This document shows positions 20,210-33,770 of a DNA stretch of 64,000 nucleotides, piece by piece. The notes beneath the pieces are model-generated. The model saw only the letters and a list, made by a program, of their open reading frames with translations. It ran no database searches and was not told the origin of the DNA. The position numbers and the translations under genes are program-made. Source of the DNA: Peromyscus leucopus (Eukaryota; Chordata; Mammalia; Rodentia; Cricetidae); contig NC_051073.1 of the NCBI RefSeq assembly GCF_004664715.2, positions 63,044,379 through 63,108,378 of the forward strand. Reading direction: 5' to 3'. Position 1 is the stretch's first letter. Every line of letters begins with the position of its first letter.

Positions 20210-23200
20210 GTAAGGGACAGGACGGGAGCCGGGAGTCCTGCCCGGCAGGGCTCTGGGTGTGAGTTTCGGCAAAGACAGCCCTTTGTGGGTAAGGATAGGC
20301 ATTTTTGTTTGTTGTCATTAACGGCCTGCTGAATGTAAAGTACGATGACTGTGGACGAGTGTGCAGGATGACAGATGTGTTAACGTAAGCCTGGTGACAC
20401 CGTGGCCATCGAAGTAAGAGAGCCTGGGAGTTAGTCTTCAGGCACGGGATGGTGGGGTGGGAGGGTAGAGGGGTCAGGGAGATGCCAGCTGGTGATAATT
20501 TTGCTGTGAACTGAAAAAATACGGCCTTGAGAAGCTCCTGTTCATCCAAGGTTGTGTCCTAGCACGGTGATTCTTTGAAATTTGCCTTTTGAATGAAAAG
20601 TTTGTCACCAACTGCTTCTGAGAGAGGTGGGCTTTTCTGGAAGATGGGAGCCAACACGGACCTGTCACTGACGGGCACTGTGCCAAACTCATCACACACA
20701 CTTTATTTATTTTTTCCACACACACTTTAAAAATAGATGGTTTCCGGAGCCAGCCAGACTGAGCAGAGGGTATGGAGACATCTCATCTACCCTGTCCCTG
20801 CCACTTATGGTCCTCTGCAGTGCATGTCCTCACAGCATCAGCACTGTTACAGCGGTGACCCCACACTGACATGTCACACTAGACAGGACCTTTTAATTCT
20901 ACTTATTTATTTGTTGGCCGAGTCTCCCTAGGCAGGCCCTGGCTGCCTGGAACTTGCCATGTAGACTTTATATTTATTTATTATTTTCCCTTTTCTCTCT
21001 GTGTGAGAGCGAATGTTTTTACCTAATTATGGATTCACATGTGTGTGTGTGTGTGGCTGTGTGTGAACATTGTGTGCATTGTGTGTGGAGGCCCGAGGCT
21101 GATTTTTGGGAATCATCCTTGAAGGCTCTTTCATCTTATTTCTTGAGGCAGGGACTTTCAATCAAAACCAGAGTTCATCAATATAGTGAGGGAGAGAGGA
21201 AGAGAGGGAGAGAGAGAACCTGATACATGTGGAGGTCAGATGAGAGTGTGGGGATTAAGCACAGGTCATCAAGTTTGGTGGCAAGCACCTCTACCCACTT
21301 GAGCTATCCGGCTGGACCAACATTACTTTTTAAATTCTCATAACTCTAATGACTGAGCATTCACCTCTAAGACACTGCCACGCATTTAAGAGCAAGGAGC
21401 CTGCAGTTTATATGGAGTAATTTATCCCCCGAGTCACCATGCCCTGCCAGTGCCTAACCCCTGGACCACCCTGCCTGTCACACACACTCACAACTGGCCA
21501 GGCTTTTACTGCATTTTTCACTCCGTTTAATTGCAACCTTACAACCTCATGAACGAGGTGCCCCTCACTCCATTTGGAGCCCAGAGGCTTGGCCTGTGTC
21601 ACAGCAGAACAAGAAGCAGAGATGGGACTCACATCTGGCTCTATGTCCACAGTCTCCTCACCCCCACTTTGGAGGTATGGAGGAGGACTGCAGTACCATC
21701 CTATGACCCGGGCTGGGTTCTGTGGACCAGGAGGCTCAGAGAAAAAGCTTGGGCCGGGGAATGGGGGAGGTCTTTGAAGAAGGCCATCAGCAGCTCCCAC
21801 AGATATGTGTGAGCATGCCGTTGGGTTGACTGGTGAGCACAGAGAGGATATGTGTGCAAGCGTGCCCACCTAATCGCTCTCCTTATGATGTCCTCAGCCC
21901 CCTGACTGCTTGCTTTCCTAGGACACATTAAATTCAGGCTGGGGGCTCCTCTCCCTTATCTTACCATTTATCTCTGAAGATGAGACTGTAGGTTATTTGT
22001 TGTGGATATCACTCTATATAAATATAACACTGATGGCCAGTGACCAGGCAGGAAGTATAGGCGGGACAAAGAGAGAGGAGAATTGGGGAAACAGGAAGAA
22101 GGAGGGAGAGACACTGCAGCCACTGCCAGGACAAGCAGCATGTAAAGACGCCGGTAAGCCACCAGCCACATGGCAAGGTATAGATTTATAGAAATGGGTT
22201 AATTTAAGATAAAAGAACAGTTAGCAAGAAGCCTGCCACGGCCATACAGTCTGTAAGCAATATAAGTCTCTGTGTTTACTTGGTTGGGTCTGAGCGGCTG
22301 TGGGACTGGCGGTGACAAAGGTTTGTCCTGACTGTGGACAAGGCAGGAAAACTCTAGCTACAGTTATTCTTGAATTTTAAGGAAATACATCCATGGGAAA
22401 ATATTTTTGCAGTGAGCAAACTGCCCATGGAGGAGTGACAAAGTTCCTACAGAAAGTTCTGGAAGTCCTCATTCCTGTTCTGCAGTCCTTGGCTCATGTG
22501 GATTTGTGTCTCCTTTGTCACCCTTGATGGTACAGTGCTGCACTGCATACCAATGATCAGCTGGGTCCTGGGGCTGCCTGGCCATTGCGGTCTTTAAGAG
22601 ATTCTGCTCCAAGACCACACTCAGGATATGAAAAAAAAAAATCCATAAATGTGGCGAGGGCTAAAATTTTTCTACCCGAGGAAATTAGGAAAGAAACACA
22701 CACATTCTGATGGCAACTTTCTCTTCTACTTCATCTTGAAAAATCTCTTCCTGAAAAATCTCTCTGTCTCCACACAGCTACATCTCTTTACACAGCTACA
22801 CATCTCTTCTACACAGCTACACATCTCTCTTCTGCACATCTCTCTCACATAAAAAAAAAAAAAAAACCTCTGGACAATATATGAGCTACATTTTGAGGGT
22901 CAGAGCCATTTTGATAACACGAGAAATCACATGGTTTCTCTCAGGCTAGGGATATCACACTGGCCAGCCAGTGAGTGAGTAACCATGGCAACACTGGGCT
23001 GTCAACCAGGCTCCCTGTAAATTGATGGCGGTAGGCACATAGTGTCCAGTATTTCCTGATGGAGAGTGACATTGAAATTCATTTGAAATTCAGGACTTAA
23101 ACAACAAACGGTTAGTTGGCTGAACCTTGAGTCCTGCATCGTAAAACTGGTGTTGGGGTACATGCAGAGAGTCAGTTGTTGGGAGAGTCTGTGCAGGGAG

Positions 23201-24157
23201 TTATGTCTTTAATGTTGTCAGCCAGACCTTTGCAAGAGAAGAGCTGGCACTAAAGTTGCTTCATGCCTGACCTTGGTTCAACAGACTCCTGGGAATCTGT
23301 CCTTGTGCAACTCATTTGCAGGGGTGAATGGTCTGCTTTGAATTTGTTTTGAGGTCTTAAATCAACTAATGGTGTAAAAAGCCGTCTTTGTAACTGAGAA
23401 TACTGTTATTTTCCTGTGTCAGTCTGAGCTATGATAAACATCCTAGTATTATTTCTATTCATCAAAATTACGCAGCTTAAGAATAGATCATCTTCCTGGC
23501 CATCCACAGATATATGTATGCCCAGTAGATGGAATATATACATGAGATAAACACATAGGCAGTGAGGAAAATACCCATAGCTGTTTTTAGGGAAGAAATG
23601 TAGTGGCACATGAGGAAAAATTATAGACAAAAAACTAGTTTTCAGAGTCTGTGGTCCCGGAAGCCTTGCTTGATGAGGTTTCTCTATCAGAGGGTCATTC
23701 GTCTGGTGGGTTGACACCTGAATTATTAATTATCATCTGTTTTATTTTTGTCATGGCCCATGACACCTGGCCTCAAGGGGATTATCAGGTGTAGACAAAT
23801 CTTAAGTCTTATTAATAAAAAAACAAACCCAGAGCCAGGTATTGGGGTGAACGCTGAAAGATCAGAGAAACAGAACAAGCCACACCCAACCTCACCTCGC
23901 AAATTCATCAGCTGATCTTGTTTCCTCAGACTGAAGCCTCTGAGTCCTCATCCAAACGAATCTCAGCTGAACTGCTGCTAAAAACTAAAAGCTTAAAAAG
24001 GCTCTAGTTCCTGGTTCTCACACCCTATATACCTTTCTGCTTCCTGCCATCACTTCCTGGGATTAAAGGTGTGTGTCACCATGCCTGACTGTTCCCAGTG
24101 TGGCTTTGAACTCACAGGGATCCAGACAGATCTCTACCTCTGGAATTCTAGGATTAA

Positions 24158-24210
<53 letters not shown>

Positions 24211-26989
24211 CAGCCACCATTTTCTGGCCTCTGTGTCTATCTAGTGGCTGTTCTGTTTTCTGACCCCAGATAAGTTTATTAGAGTGCACAATATATTGGG
24301 GGACACACTATCACCACAATCAGGATTTCAGAGGGCACTGGTCAGGGAAGCCTGTCTTCAGAGCTGCTATGAAGGTCATGGCTTCTCCGCGTTGCTTTTT
24401 TCATCTTTGTTTACATAGACAATGACCCTTTGTGCCATCCAGTAGCACCCAGGGCATAAATCCAAGTGCTCATGTGAAGTCAGCTTATCAGGACTCACCA
24501 AGTTGTTCTCACCCAACACAGGCCTGGCATCGGCAGTTCAGCTCCTTTGGTGACAACCAGCAACTCGGAACAGAGGGACAGGCCCCGCTCAGAGGGGGCT
24601 CTCCAGACCACTCACCTGACTCAGGATGTTCCTCTAGACGCTTTAACTCTGACCACCTCCCCTACATCATCAACCCTAGATATTCAGACCACCTCCCCTG
24701 CAACATCAACCCTGGATATTCAGACCACCTCCCCTACAACATCAACCCTAAATATTCAGACCACCTCCCCTACATCATCAACCCTGATATTCAGACCACC
24801 TCCCCTACATCATCAACCCTGGATATTCAGACCACCTCCCCTACAACATCAACCCTAGATATTCAGACCACCTCCCCTACATCATCAACCCTGGATATTC
24901 AGACCACCTCCCCTACATCATCAACCCTGGATATTCAGACCACTTCCCCTACATCACCAACCCTAGATATTCAGACCACTTCCCCTACATCACCAACCTG
25001 ATATTCAGACCACCTCCTACATCATCAACCCTGGATATTCAGACCACCTCCCCTACATCATCAACCCTGGATATTCAGACCACCTCCCCTACAATGTCAA
25101 CCCTAGATATTCAGACCACTTCCCCTACATCACCAACCCTAAATATTCAGACCACCTCCCCTGTAGCATTAACCCTGGAGACCCAGACCTCTTCCCTTGC
25201 AGCATCAACCCTGGAGACCCAGACTTCTTCCCTCATAGCATTTACCATAGATACACAGGCCACTTCTCCTGCAGCATCCACCCTAAATACTCAGACCACC
25301 TCCCCTGCAGCATCCACCCTGGAGACCCAGACCACTTTCCCTGCAACAGAGGCCCTAGAGAACCAGACTGTTTTCCCTGTTGATTCGACCCTAAAAACCC
25401 AGACGGTTTCCTCTGAAACAGAGACCAGAACTCTCGCAATAAGAATACCTTCCAACTTCATGGTCGTGCATCCCATCCCTACGGACACTTCGGCTACACA
25501 GAGCAGCCCCAGGCCTGGAATGAGCACTGTCATGACTGGCACACTGAGTGATCCCATAGGAGTCGTTGGCACCCTTTGTATTGATGACAGCTCAGAAGAG
25601 GCGAGGAAGATCACAATTGACCTCTTGACCTTGGCATACACCTCCACAGAAGCCGAACACCTGTCCTCAGAGAGCAGCTCCTCCTCGGACAGCTCGGCTG
25701 GCGTCCTCGCCAGCTCACAGGTCCTGGGGTCCGATATTGCAACTCCAGCCAAGGACTTGGTTGCCTTCAGCATCACCCAGATTAAGCTCACCACCTGCAT
25801 CACAGAAATAGAAACATCTGTCATCACCTCAGATACTAACCACGGCCCTACAGGAGCGACAGCCTTGTCCACTTCTGAGACGCTCACCTTGCCTCAATCC
25901 CCCAAGACAAAACCACTTAGCCCCAAGACCACAAGCTCACCTGGGACCCCGTCAACAGCTGGCACCTCAACCCTTGCCACCACCCTTGAGGGCACACCCC
26001 CTATTAGTGGCCTCACAGAAAGAGGAACAACAGTAGCTCAGACTCCTACCTCCGGAGTCCCTTCAGGGACAGTTAGTACGAACCCACTGAAAGAGACCTC
26101 AACACTCTCTACAGCGACACAAAGCCACACTGAGGTCTTGGGAACAACGACCGTCCCCAGGGCTACTGGGTCAACAAGGGGAGAAGCAACCTCCTTCACT
26201 ATTCCTCAACTCCAGACAACAGTCCCTCAGCGGGGGTCACCACCAAGAGCTCTGCTACCTCGGAGACTTTAACCAGCAGCTCCTTAGCCAAGACCACGGC
26301 CCCACCAAGGACAGCAGTGGAGCCCCTAACGTCTACACCCACTGCTGCTTGGACAAGGACCACAAAACACGATCCAGGTGAGTGAACCTCTCATGTGTGA
26401 TCTTTGCAGATTTAGGTTTGGAGTATTTGTAAGGAGTCGAGAGGAAGGAAGGAACCAAGGCTGGTGTTGCGCCCTCTCCCTGACAGTCACATCTCCTGGT
26501 GGGTTGGTAACAGGCAGTTAAGATGTATATGTGATGTGATGATGTGTGTGATGTGTGTGATGTGGTAATGTGTGATGTAATGATGTATGTGTGATGTGGT
26601 GATGTAATGATGTGTGTGATGTGGTGATGTGTGTGTGATGTGGTGATGTGTACTGACGTAATGATATGTATGTGATGTAGTGATGTGTGTGTGATGTAGT
26701 GATGTATATATGATGTAATGATATGTATGTGATGTAGTGATGTGTTGATGTATATGTTATGTATATTTATTTTTTATGTTTTTGTTTTTTTTTTTTTTTT
26801 TTTTTTTTTTTTGATGTATGTGTATGTGTGATATGTATGTGATGTAGTGATGTGTGTGAGGTAATATGTAATATGTGTGATGTAGATGATGTAATCATGT
26901 GTATATGGTATGGTGATGTGTATGTGATGTGGTGATGTGTGTGTGATGTGGTGATGTGTATATGATGTAGTCATGTGTGTGTGATGTAG

Positions 26990-27025
<36 letters not shown>

Positions 27026-30000
27026 TGTAATGATGTATGTATGATGCAGTAATATGTATATGATGTAATGATGTGTGTGTGATGTAGTGATATGTATGAT
27101 GTAGTGCTGCGTATGTGATGTAGTGTTGTATATGTGATAAGTATGAAACAGGGTTTTTGAGAAGTGGTTGAGGTCTTGGCTCTGTTTTAACCTGAGAGAC
27201 CTTGAACCTGTCCCCATCCTCCGAGCCTAAGATTCTCCCCCTTGGCTGGGGGAAGGGGCTGCGTGAGCACCATCTGGATGAGCACCATCTTTTCCAGATC
27301 TAACTGAGTTAACTATTGAGCAACTACTGTGCTTCAGGTGAGATCTGAAATGTTACTGACAAGACTTGGCTCTTAGGCCAGCCGTGCCCCCAGAAGGGAA
27401 GAACGTGGACAAGCAACTTGTCCAAATTGCTGCCTTGTGAGCATGCGGAGGGCACGGAGTGGGGCTTGTTCTGCACCGTAAAGAGCGGCTGTAGGCAAAC
27501 CAGCAAAACAACATTTGGGGAGTTTAGGTCTTAATTTCTGAGCCAACAGAAGCTTTTCGGGAGACCCACTGTCAGCGGCTCTGTGGTAAGAACAGCTTGT
27601 GGGCAGCCTGGAGCATCTGCCTCTGCTGCTTGTTCTGCCCTTGTGGTCCATTCCTGAGTATTTTGTCTCGTCCCACCTTCTGGGGCAAGGGAAATAAAAA
27701 TACTAGTCGTGAGGTGAGGATATAGCTCAGTGATAGAGCACTCGGCACTGTGAGTGTGCCCGAGAGCTTACATTCCACCCCCAGCCCTGAAAAATCCCAG
27801 GCTCTGTCATCTCTGTGTCTCTCTGTCTCCACCATCTCTGCATCTGTCATCTCCACCTCCATCTTGGTCTCTGTCTGTCTCTATCACCTCTGTCTCTGCC
27901 ATCTCTCTCTCTCTTTCTGTGTCCATCTCTACCAGTATCATCTTTTATCTTGATCTCTACGATCTCTCTATCTCTTTATCATCTCTGTCAACTATCTCTA
28001 TCTATCATCTATGTTCAGGCATGATATCACAGGCCTGCACCCCAGTCCTCAGGAAGTAGAAACAGAAGGACTGTGAGTTTGAAGCCAGCTTGATCTACAT
28101 AGTAAGACCCTATGGGGGAGAAAAAAAAAAACCAGAACTAACCGAAAGCAAAAATTAAAACAGAAAAATATTTAACCACAACCATGTTATTGAATATCTT
28201 TTATATTCTAGGCAAAAATAATATAAGAACACTTCACAGTCAATAGGCAGAACCCAAAAATGGATTCACCAGATATTCTATCTGTTGCTGTGATGACCAC
28301 CAGGACCAAAAGCAACTTGGGGAGGAGAGGGTTTATTTGCCCACAGGCCAATCTGATGGAGGCAATTCCTCAGTGGGATTCCCTCTTCCCAGGTGTGTGT
28401 AGGTCCATGTCAAGTTGACAAAAGCTGCTGTAACACCAGAGGAAGGTGAATGAGTCTACATGGACCAGGGGTAGTCACTGATTGGATAGTTGCTGTCGTG
28501 AGCTCAATAAATGACAAAATAATATTTTTTTAACCCAAGAATGGAGTAGCTACAGATACTCCACCAAAGAAATGTCTAGGAATTCCAGAGGCAGTTTACA
28601 TTGGCAAGTTTGAATTGAGTTCTGCCCAATGCTATCTTCAAGATCCATTTTCAGAACATTCCCTCCCTCCGCCCCCGGTCCTAAAGAATGTTTGGGCTAG
28701 GTAGTGTTACCACAGATAACCAGCTTTTTCCTTTTCATAGGTTCATACCCATAGTTAATCTCAAAACTTGCCTCGGTGGGCTTTTCCTTGGATGCTGATG
28801 GCATGCTTCCCATTCTGATAGCCAAAAGTGAAGTCACACACATGAGGTGGTTCCCCAAGTGAAGTCACACATGTGGGCTGGTCCCCAGGTGAAGTCATCA
28901 CACGGGCTGGGATCCAGGAACCGTTCTCAGGTCACCAGGCTTGCTCTGCTTGCCCCTTAACCCATTAAACCACCTCAAAAACTCAGAGAAGAGTTCTGAG
29001 CACACATCTCAAGGAAATGTACTCTACTTGAATTCCAAATCTATAACCTCACAGATCATCCTTTTCTTTGGTCCAATCATCAGGCACAAAAATAGTCAGT
29101 GCCAGGTCAGGGGGTCTAGGGAAGGTTCTCTAGAGCAACAAATAGCCCTGTAGGCTGCTGGGACTGACCTGGGAATCCTAGGACTGGCTAGCTGTCAACA
29201 AGATTTTTTTTTCTCAAGAAACATAAAGCAATGTTTATTTCTATTCGCCCCAGATAGTGAGGGCTTTCATAAATTCTATCCAGTCCAGCCTGGTAAAACA
29301 ACATGCTCATTGGTGTTATCTACGGGAGCCTGGATGGCTCAGAGGCAGTCACACCACCAAAGAGTCCCACCTCTTATGTAACCTTGGTGAGCCTCTCCGA
29401 TCCTCGCATGAGGGAATGTTCATAGACCTGGTTTGGTAAGGGTCATCCACAGGTGGTCACAGCTGCTATGATTTAAGACATCTGCTATCATGCCTAGCCC
29501 AGAGGAAATAGATACACAGCATTAACTGTGAGCCAAAAGCTGGGAGGCTCACCAACCTTTGTTTCTACCATCCCGAAAGGGAAATGACTTAGGGGCAAGT
29601 TGTTGGGGCAATGAAAAAGATTCATCTGGAAAACCAGAGAATAAAGAGCATCTTGGGGCTCTTGGGTATCTGAAGGGTTTAAGGAGGAGAGGAAAGAGCA
29701 GGGCATAAGGAAAAAAGACAGGATTCCAGAGACTTCTAGGAGCTAAGTCAGTGGCTTGTTATCTTAGTCACTCTTACATGAGGTAAATTTAAGAGAAATC
29801 GACTTTGTATTACAGTCCCACGTGAATCGATTCTCAAATGGCTAATATCAAGAGTTTAAAGTTGAACAGAAATCTGACCCAAAGATTAAGGGGGCAAAGG
29901 AGACAGACGATGTGTGGTCCCCAGGTGAAGTCACACGCATGGGGTGGTCCCCAGGTGAAGTCATACAGACGAGGCAGAGATGTCAAGCATGTCGTCTTGT

Positions 30001-33000
30001 TTTAGCGGCTCGCCAGACCTCTGCAGATCCAAGCAGAGCCGGTGCTTTTAGCAAAAGTGGCCTCGGAGCCTGGAGAGGTGGCACACTCAACTGGTGTCAC
30101 AAACCCCAAGTTGGAGGCATTGTCTACGGTGACTTAGTGAGGGACTGAGGAGACATTGCTCCGCTTCATGATCTCCAAAAGTTAGTGACTTTAGAAGTCG
30201 GCTGAAGTCAATGTGGGCTAATTTGTTGCCTTAAGATAAAAGATAGAACTTGCCAGGCGGTGGCGGCAGTGATGCACGTCTTGAAGCCCGGCACTCGGGA
30301 GGCAGAGGCAGGCGGATCTCTGAGCCCAAAGCCAGTCTGGTCTACAGAGTGAGTTCCAAGACAGCCAGGAGAGTTGCCCAGTGAAACCCTGTCTCAAATA
30401 AAATAAAAATAGAAAACAGAACTTTCGGGTAGAGCTGCTAAGGTGGAGAGGCTTAGCTAGGAGACCTCCTCACTATCAACCCAGAGCTGGAGGAACTGGC
30501 TCAGGGCAGTCCTCAGAGAGGCAGCCTCTCTCCAGCGCTCTTCCTGGCCAGGGTCTTCTCCAACAGACTCATCCAGAGCCAGAGGACACTGCAGTAGGCA
30601 TAATTATTGCAAGAAGGGAGTCCTTAGTTCTGTCTGTGCTGAGCAATGTTAGCCCCATGTAGATGCACACACACTTATAAGCGGGAACGTAGGTGATTCA
30701 CACTTTTAATCCTAGCACTCTGGAGGTAGGTGAATCTCTGTGAGTTCGAGGCCAGCCTGACCTACAAAGTGAGTTCCAGGACAGCCAGAGCTGTTACATA
30801 GAGAAACCCTGTCTCAAAACAAACAAACAAACAAACAAAAAAACAAACAAACAAAAAAAACAGAACAACAAACAAAAACCAAGCAGGCGTGTAGGCACGT
30901 GTGGACAGGGGCCCAGGTTGGAGCTGAACTGATGGTTTTCATCATCTTTCATCTGCCTTCAACTTTCAGGGGGAGATGGAGGCTTCCTCCTTGTACGGCT
31001 GAGTGTGGCCTCCCCTGAGGACCTCACTGAGCCCAAAGCCATAGAGAAGCTGATGGACCAGGTAAGTGGTATGTCAGGCGTAAAGTGGGGGCACTCTTGG
31101 GGACTCCAGGGAGCATCTGCAGGACACAGAAGGGCGACTACTACACAAAACAGTGCCACATGAAGGAGCATTAGGAGCTGAACCTGGGGCCCGTGTCTGG
31201 CTTTGATCTTGCCCTGCTTCTCAATTCTTCTATATTGTGAATGTGACGTGTATGAATCTCTCCACCCCCAGATCCAGCTTTTTCAGGTTCTGGAAGTGCA
31301 GGCCTTCTGGCCTTTGAATTCCAGCGACATTGATGGGAAAGTAAGCAGAGGTCTTGGTTGCAAGCAGCAGCAGCCACCAAGGCATGGCAGTTTACATGGA
31401 AAAGGCAGAGTCTGAGAAATCTGCAGGTGGCTCTTCCGCCATCACATGTGGCTGGAGCCAGCAGTGGAAACTTGTCATGGGTATTTTCTCTGCAACTCTG
31501 GGCCCTTTATTCTTCATGATCTTTCTCCATGCATGTGGAAGGGGGCTATCACAGAGGAAAAAATGAACACAAACATGTTTACTACGCAGCCTACTTCTCC
31601 ACTTTTATTTTGTTTTATATTTATTTTGAGACAGGGTTTCTCTGTGTAACAGCTTTTGGCTGTCCTGGAACTCACTCTGTAGCCCAGGCTGGCCTAGAAC
31701 TCACAGAGATCCACCTGCCTCTGCCTCCCTAGATCAAAGGCTGTGGTACCACCACCTGGCCCTTTTCCACTCTTACACAGTCCAGTACCCAAACCAAGGG
31801 AACAGTGCCACCAATGGTGGGTTAGGTCTTCCCATATTAAATAACTTAAGGCAACCTCCCATAGGCAGGCCAAACTGGTCCAGGCAATGCCTCGTTGAGA
31901 CTCTTCCCAGGTGATTCTAGAGTGCATCAAGTTGACAAAACCGACCTCACAGCCACCATGGCTGACATCCCAATAAACATCACACGGATGGGAAAGGGTA
32001 TGAAGTAGGGATGCTAGATAGAAACCCCCTCGGAGATATGCCCCAGACAGGAAGATGGTGATGCATTTGTATACCAATTTGGAGAAATCCTCTTAAGTCT
32101 AGGCTATTTGTGAAGTTCTGGGGTGAAGGCTTTTGGGGGTGCTGTGAATGAGTGGAAGTTAGTCTGGGTCAGCTCAGTATAAATGCCATAGGCTAGCTCA
32201 GTGCAGGTTTTATGAAGGGTCCAAGTTCTACCTGTATTGTGAACAGTGAGAACAGACCTGGGCTACCACCTCAGACAGACTGTTCCTTCCACCCTGTTCC
32301 ACCAATGCCTCAGCCTTGCAGCCAGATCCTGTCATAGTCAATGGGGCCACAGTAGTGCAGGCTCCATGTTACCTCTTGAAAGGACAGACCTGAAAGAGAG
32401 GCTGACAGGCTTCTTTGTGCCAGGGGTCAAGTCCTAGAGCCAGGATAGACAGATGATGTGGTCCATTAGCAGACAGGAGTGGGTGGTACCCTGCAGGTAG
32501 GATCCCTCAGGGAAGGCAGATGAGGCCCAACATCGTCACTATCTGGTCCTGCCTGTCTTTTTAAATTTTTTTTCTATTCCCTTTTCATATTATAAATAAG
32601 TCTCCCCACCCCCACATCTAATTTTTGTTTTTATCTTATTCTATGTGTGTGGACATTTTGCCTGCATGTGTATCTGTGCATCACGTCCATGCCTGGTGCC
32701 CGTGGAGGCCAGCAGAGGGTATCAAATCCCCCGGGACTGGAGTTACAGATGGTTGTGAGTCACTGTGTGGGTGCTGGGAGTCAAACCCAGGGCCTCTGCA
32801 AGAGCAACCAGTGCTCTTAACCACTGAGCCGTCTCTCCAGGCCACAGATCCGATTTGTTTCAGGTCCTAGACGTCCAGGCTTCTAAGAAGTCATGTGACG
32901 TTGACGGGGGGAAACAAAGCAAAGCTCTCGGCCGCAAACCGAGGGGAGGGAGGACCCCAGATGCACAGAAGTAAGGGGAAGCCAGAAGAGCGGCTTTGAA

Positions 33001-33727
33001 AGGTCTTGGGGACATGCTTCCTGGGACACTGTCCCCTTGCTGGTCACTGTCTGAGGACATCACGCTCCATGTGCGTCACTGGCACTTCACCCTTGGGTTG
33101 CTTGTTGCGGGGTCAAAGTTCGGAGCAGGACCATCCAATTGTCCAAGCCTGGCTCTTGTACCCACCACCCACTCCCCTGGAATATCAGGAGGGAAGAGAT
33201 ATCTGGGTCTTCGAAGTCTCTTAGCAGCAAAGAGGCCCATGGGGACCACCCTCATGAGGATTTCTGTCCACAGGGCACCCAAGTTTGACCTGGGACAGAC
33301 AAATAGATGACAGATGTCTCTGTCATGAACATCAAAGTAGGAAGCACGGCTCCTCATGGGAGGGGGAGGCCACCGTGGAGCATAGATTTGATACCTGGAT
33401 TGGCAAATATTTCAGGGGTCAGAAAGCAGCCTGGAGCTCAAGATTGGGTCAGGCAGCTGAGTTACAGGAGCGAGGCCACATGAGGTTGCCACTGATGTAT
33501 TCTTCTTATTACTATTATTATTACTTATTATTACATTTTATTCCTTTATTTTATGGAATTTGTTAAGCGTATTGATTTTTGTTGGGGGTCTAGCCAATGG
33601 TGTGAGGCACAGGAGTCAGGCAGATCTGAGGGTGGGTTCCAGTTAGCTGTGTGAGCTTGGGTAAGTCGGTCCATACCACTTTACCCTTTATGGATTGTGG
33701 ATGAGAACGCCTGCTGTGTGTGTTGTT

Positions 33728-33770
<43 letters not shown>

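Noticed and set aside
20004..20549. 181-residue minus-strand ORF opposite Muc20 exon 1
   Set aside because: It overlaps the Muc20 signal exon and 5' UTR antisense. Low-complexity Pro/Ser content and no family resemblance mark it as a shadow.
24432..25001. Long plus-strand ORF that could be taken as the Muc20 exon 2 frame
   Set aside because: Its first part reads SDHLPYIINP repeats, an off-frame shadow of TTSPTSSTLDIQ. It joins the mucin frame only after the one-base loss at about 24786. A strong acceptor at 24418 feeds a different frame that stops at 24457.
26774..27217. 147-residue minus-strand ORF rich in His and Thr
   Set aside because: It is the translation of a TGATG/TG low-complexity tract, with no start context, splice evidence or domain.
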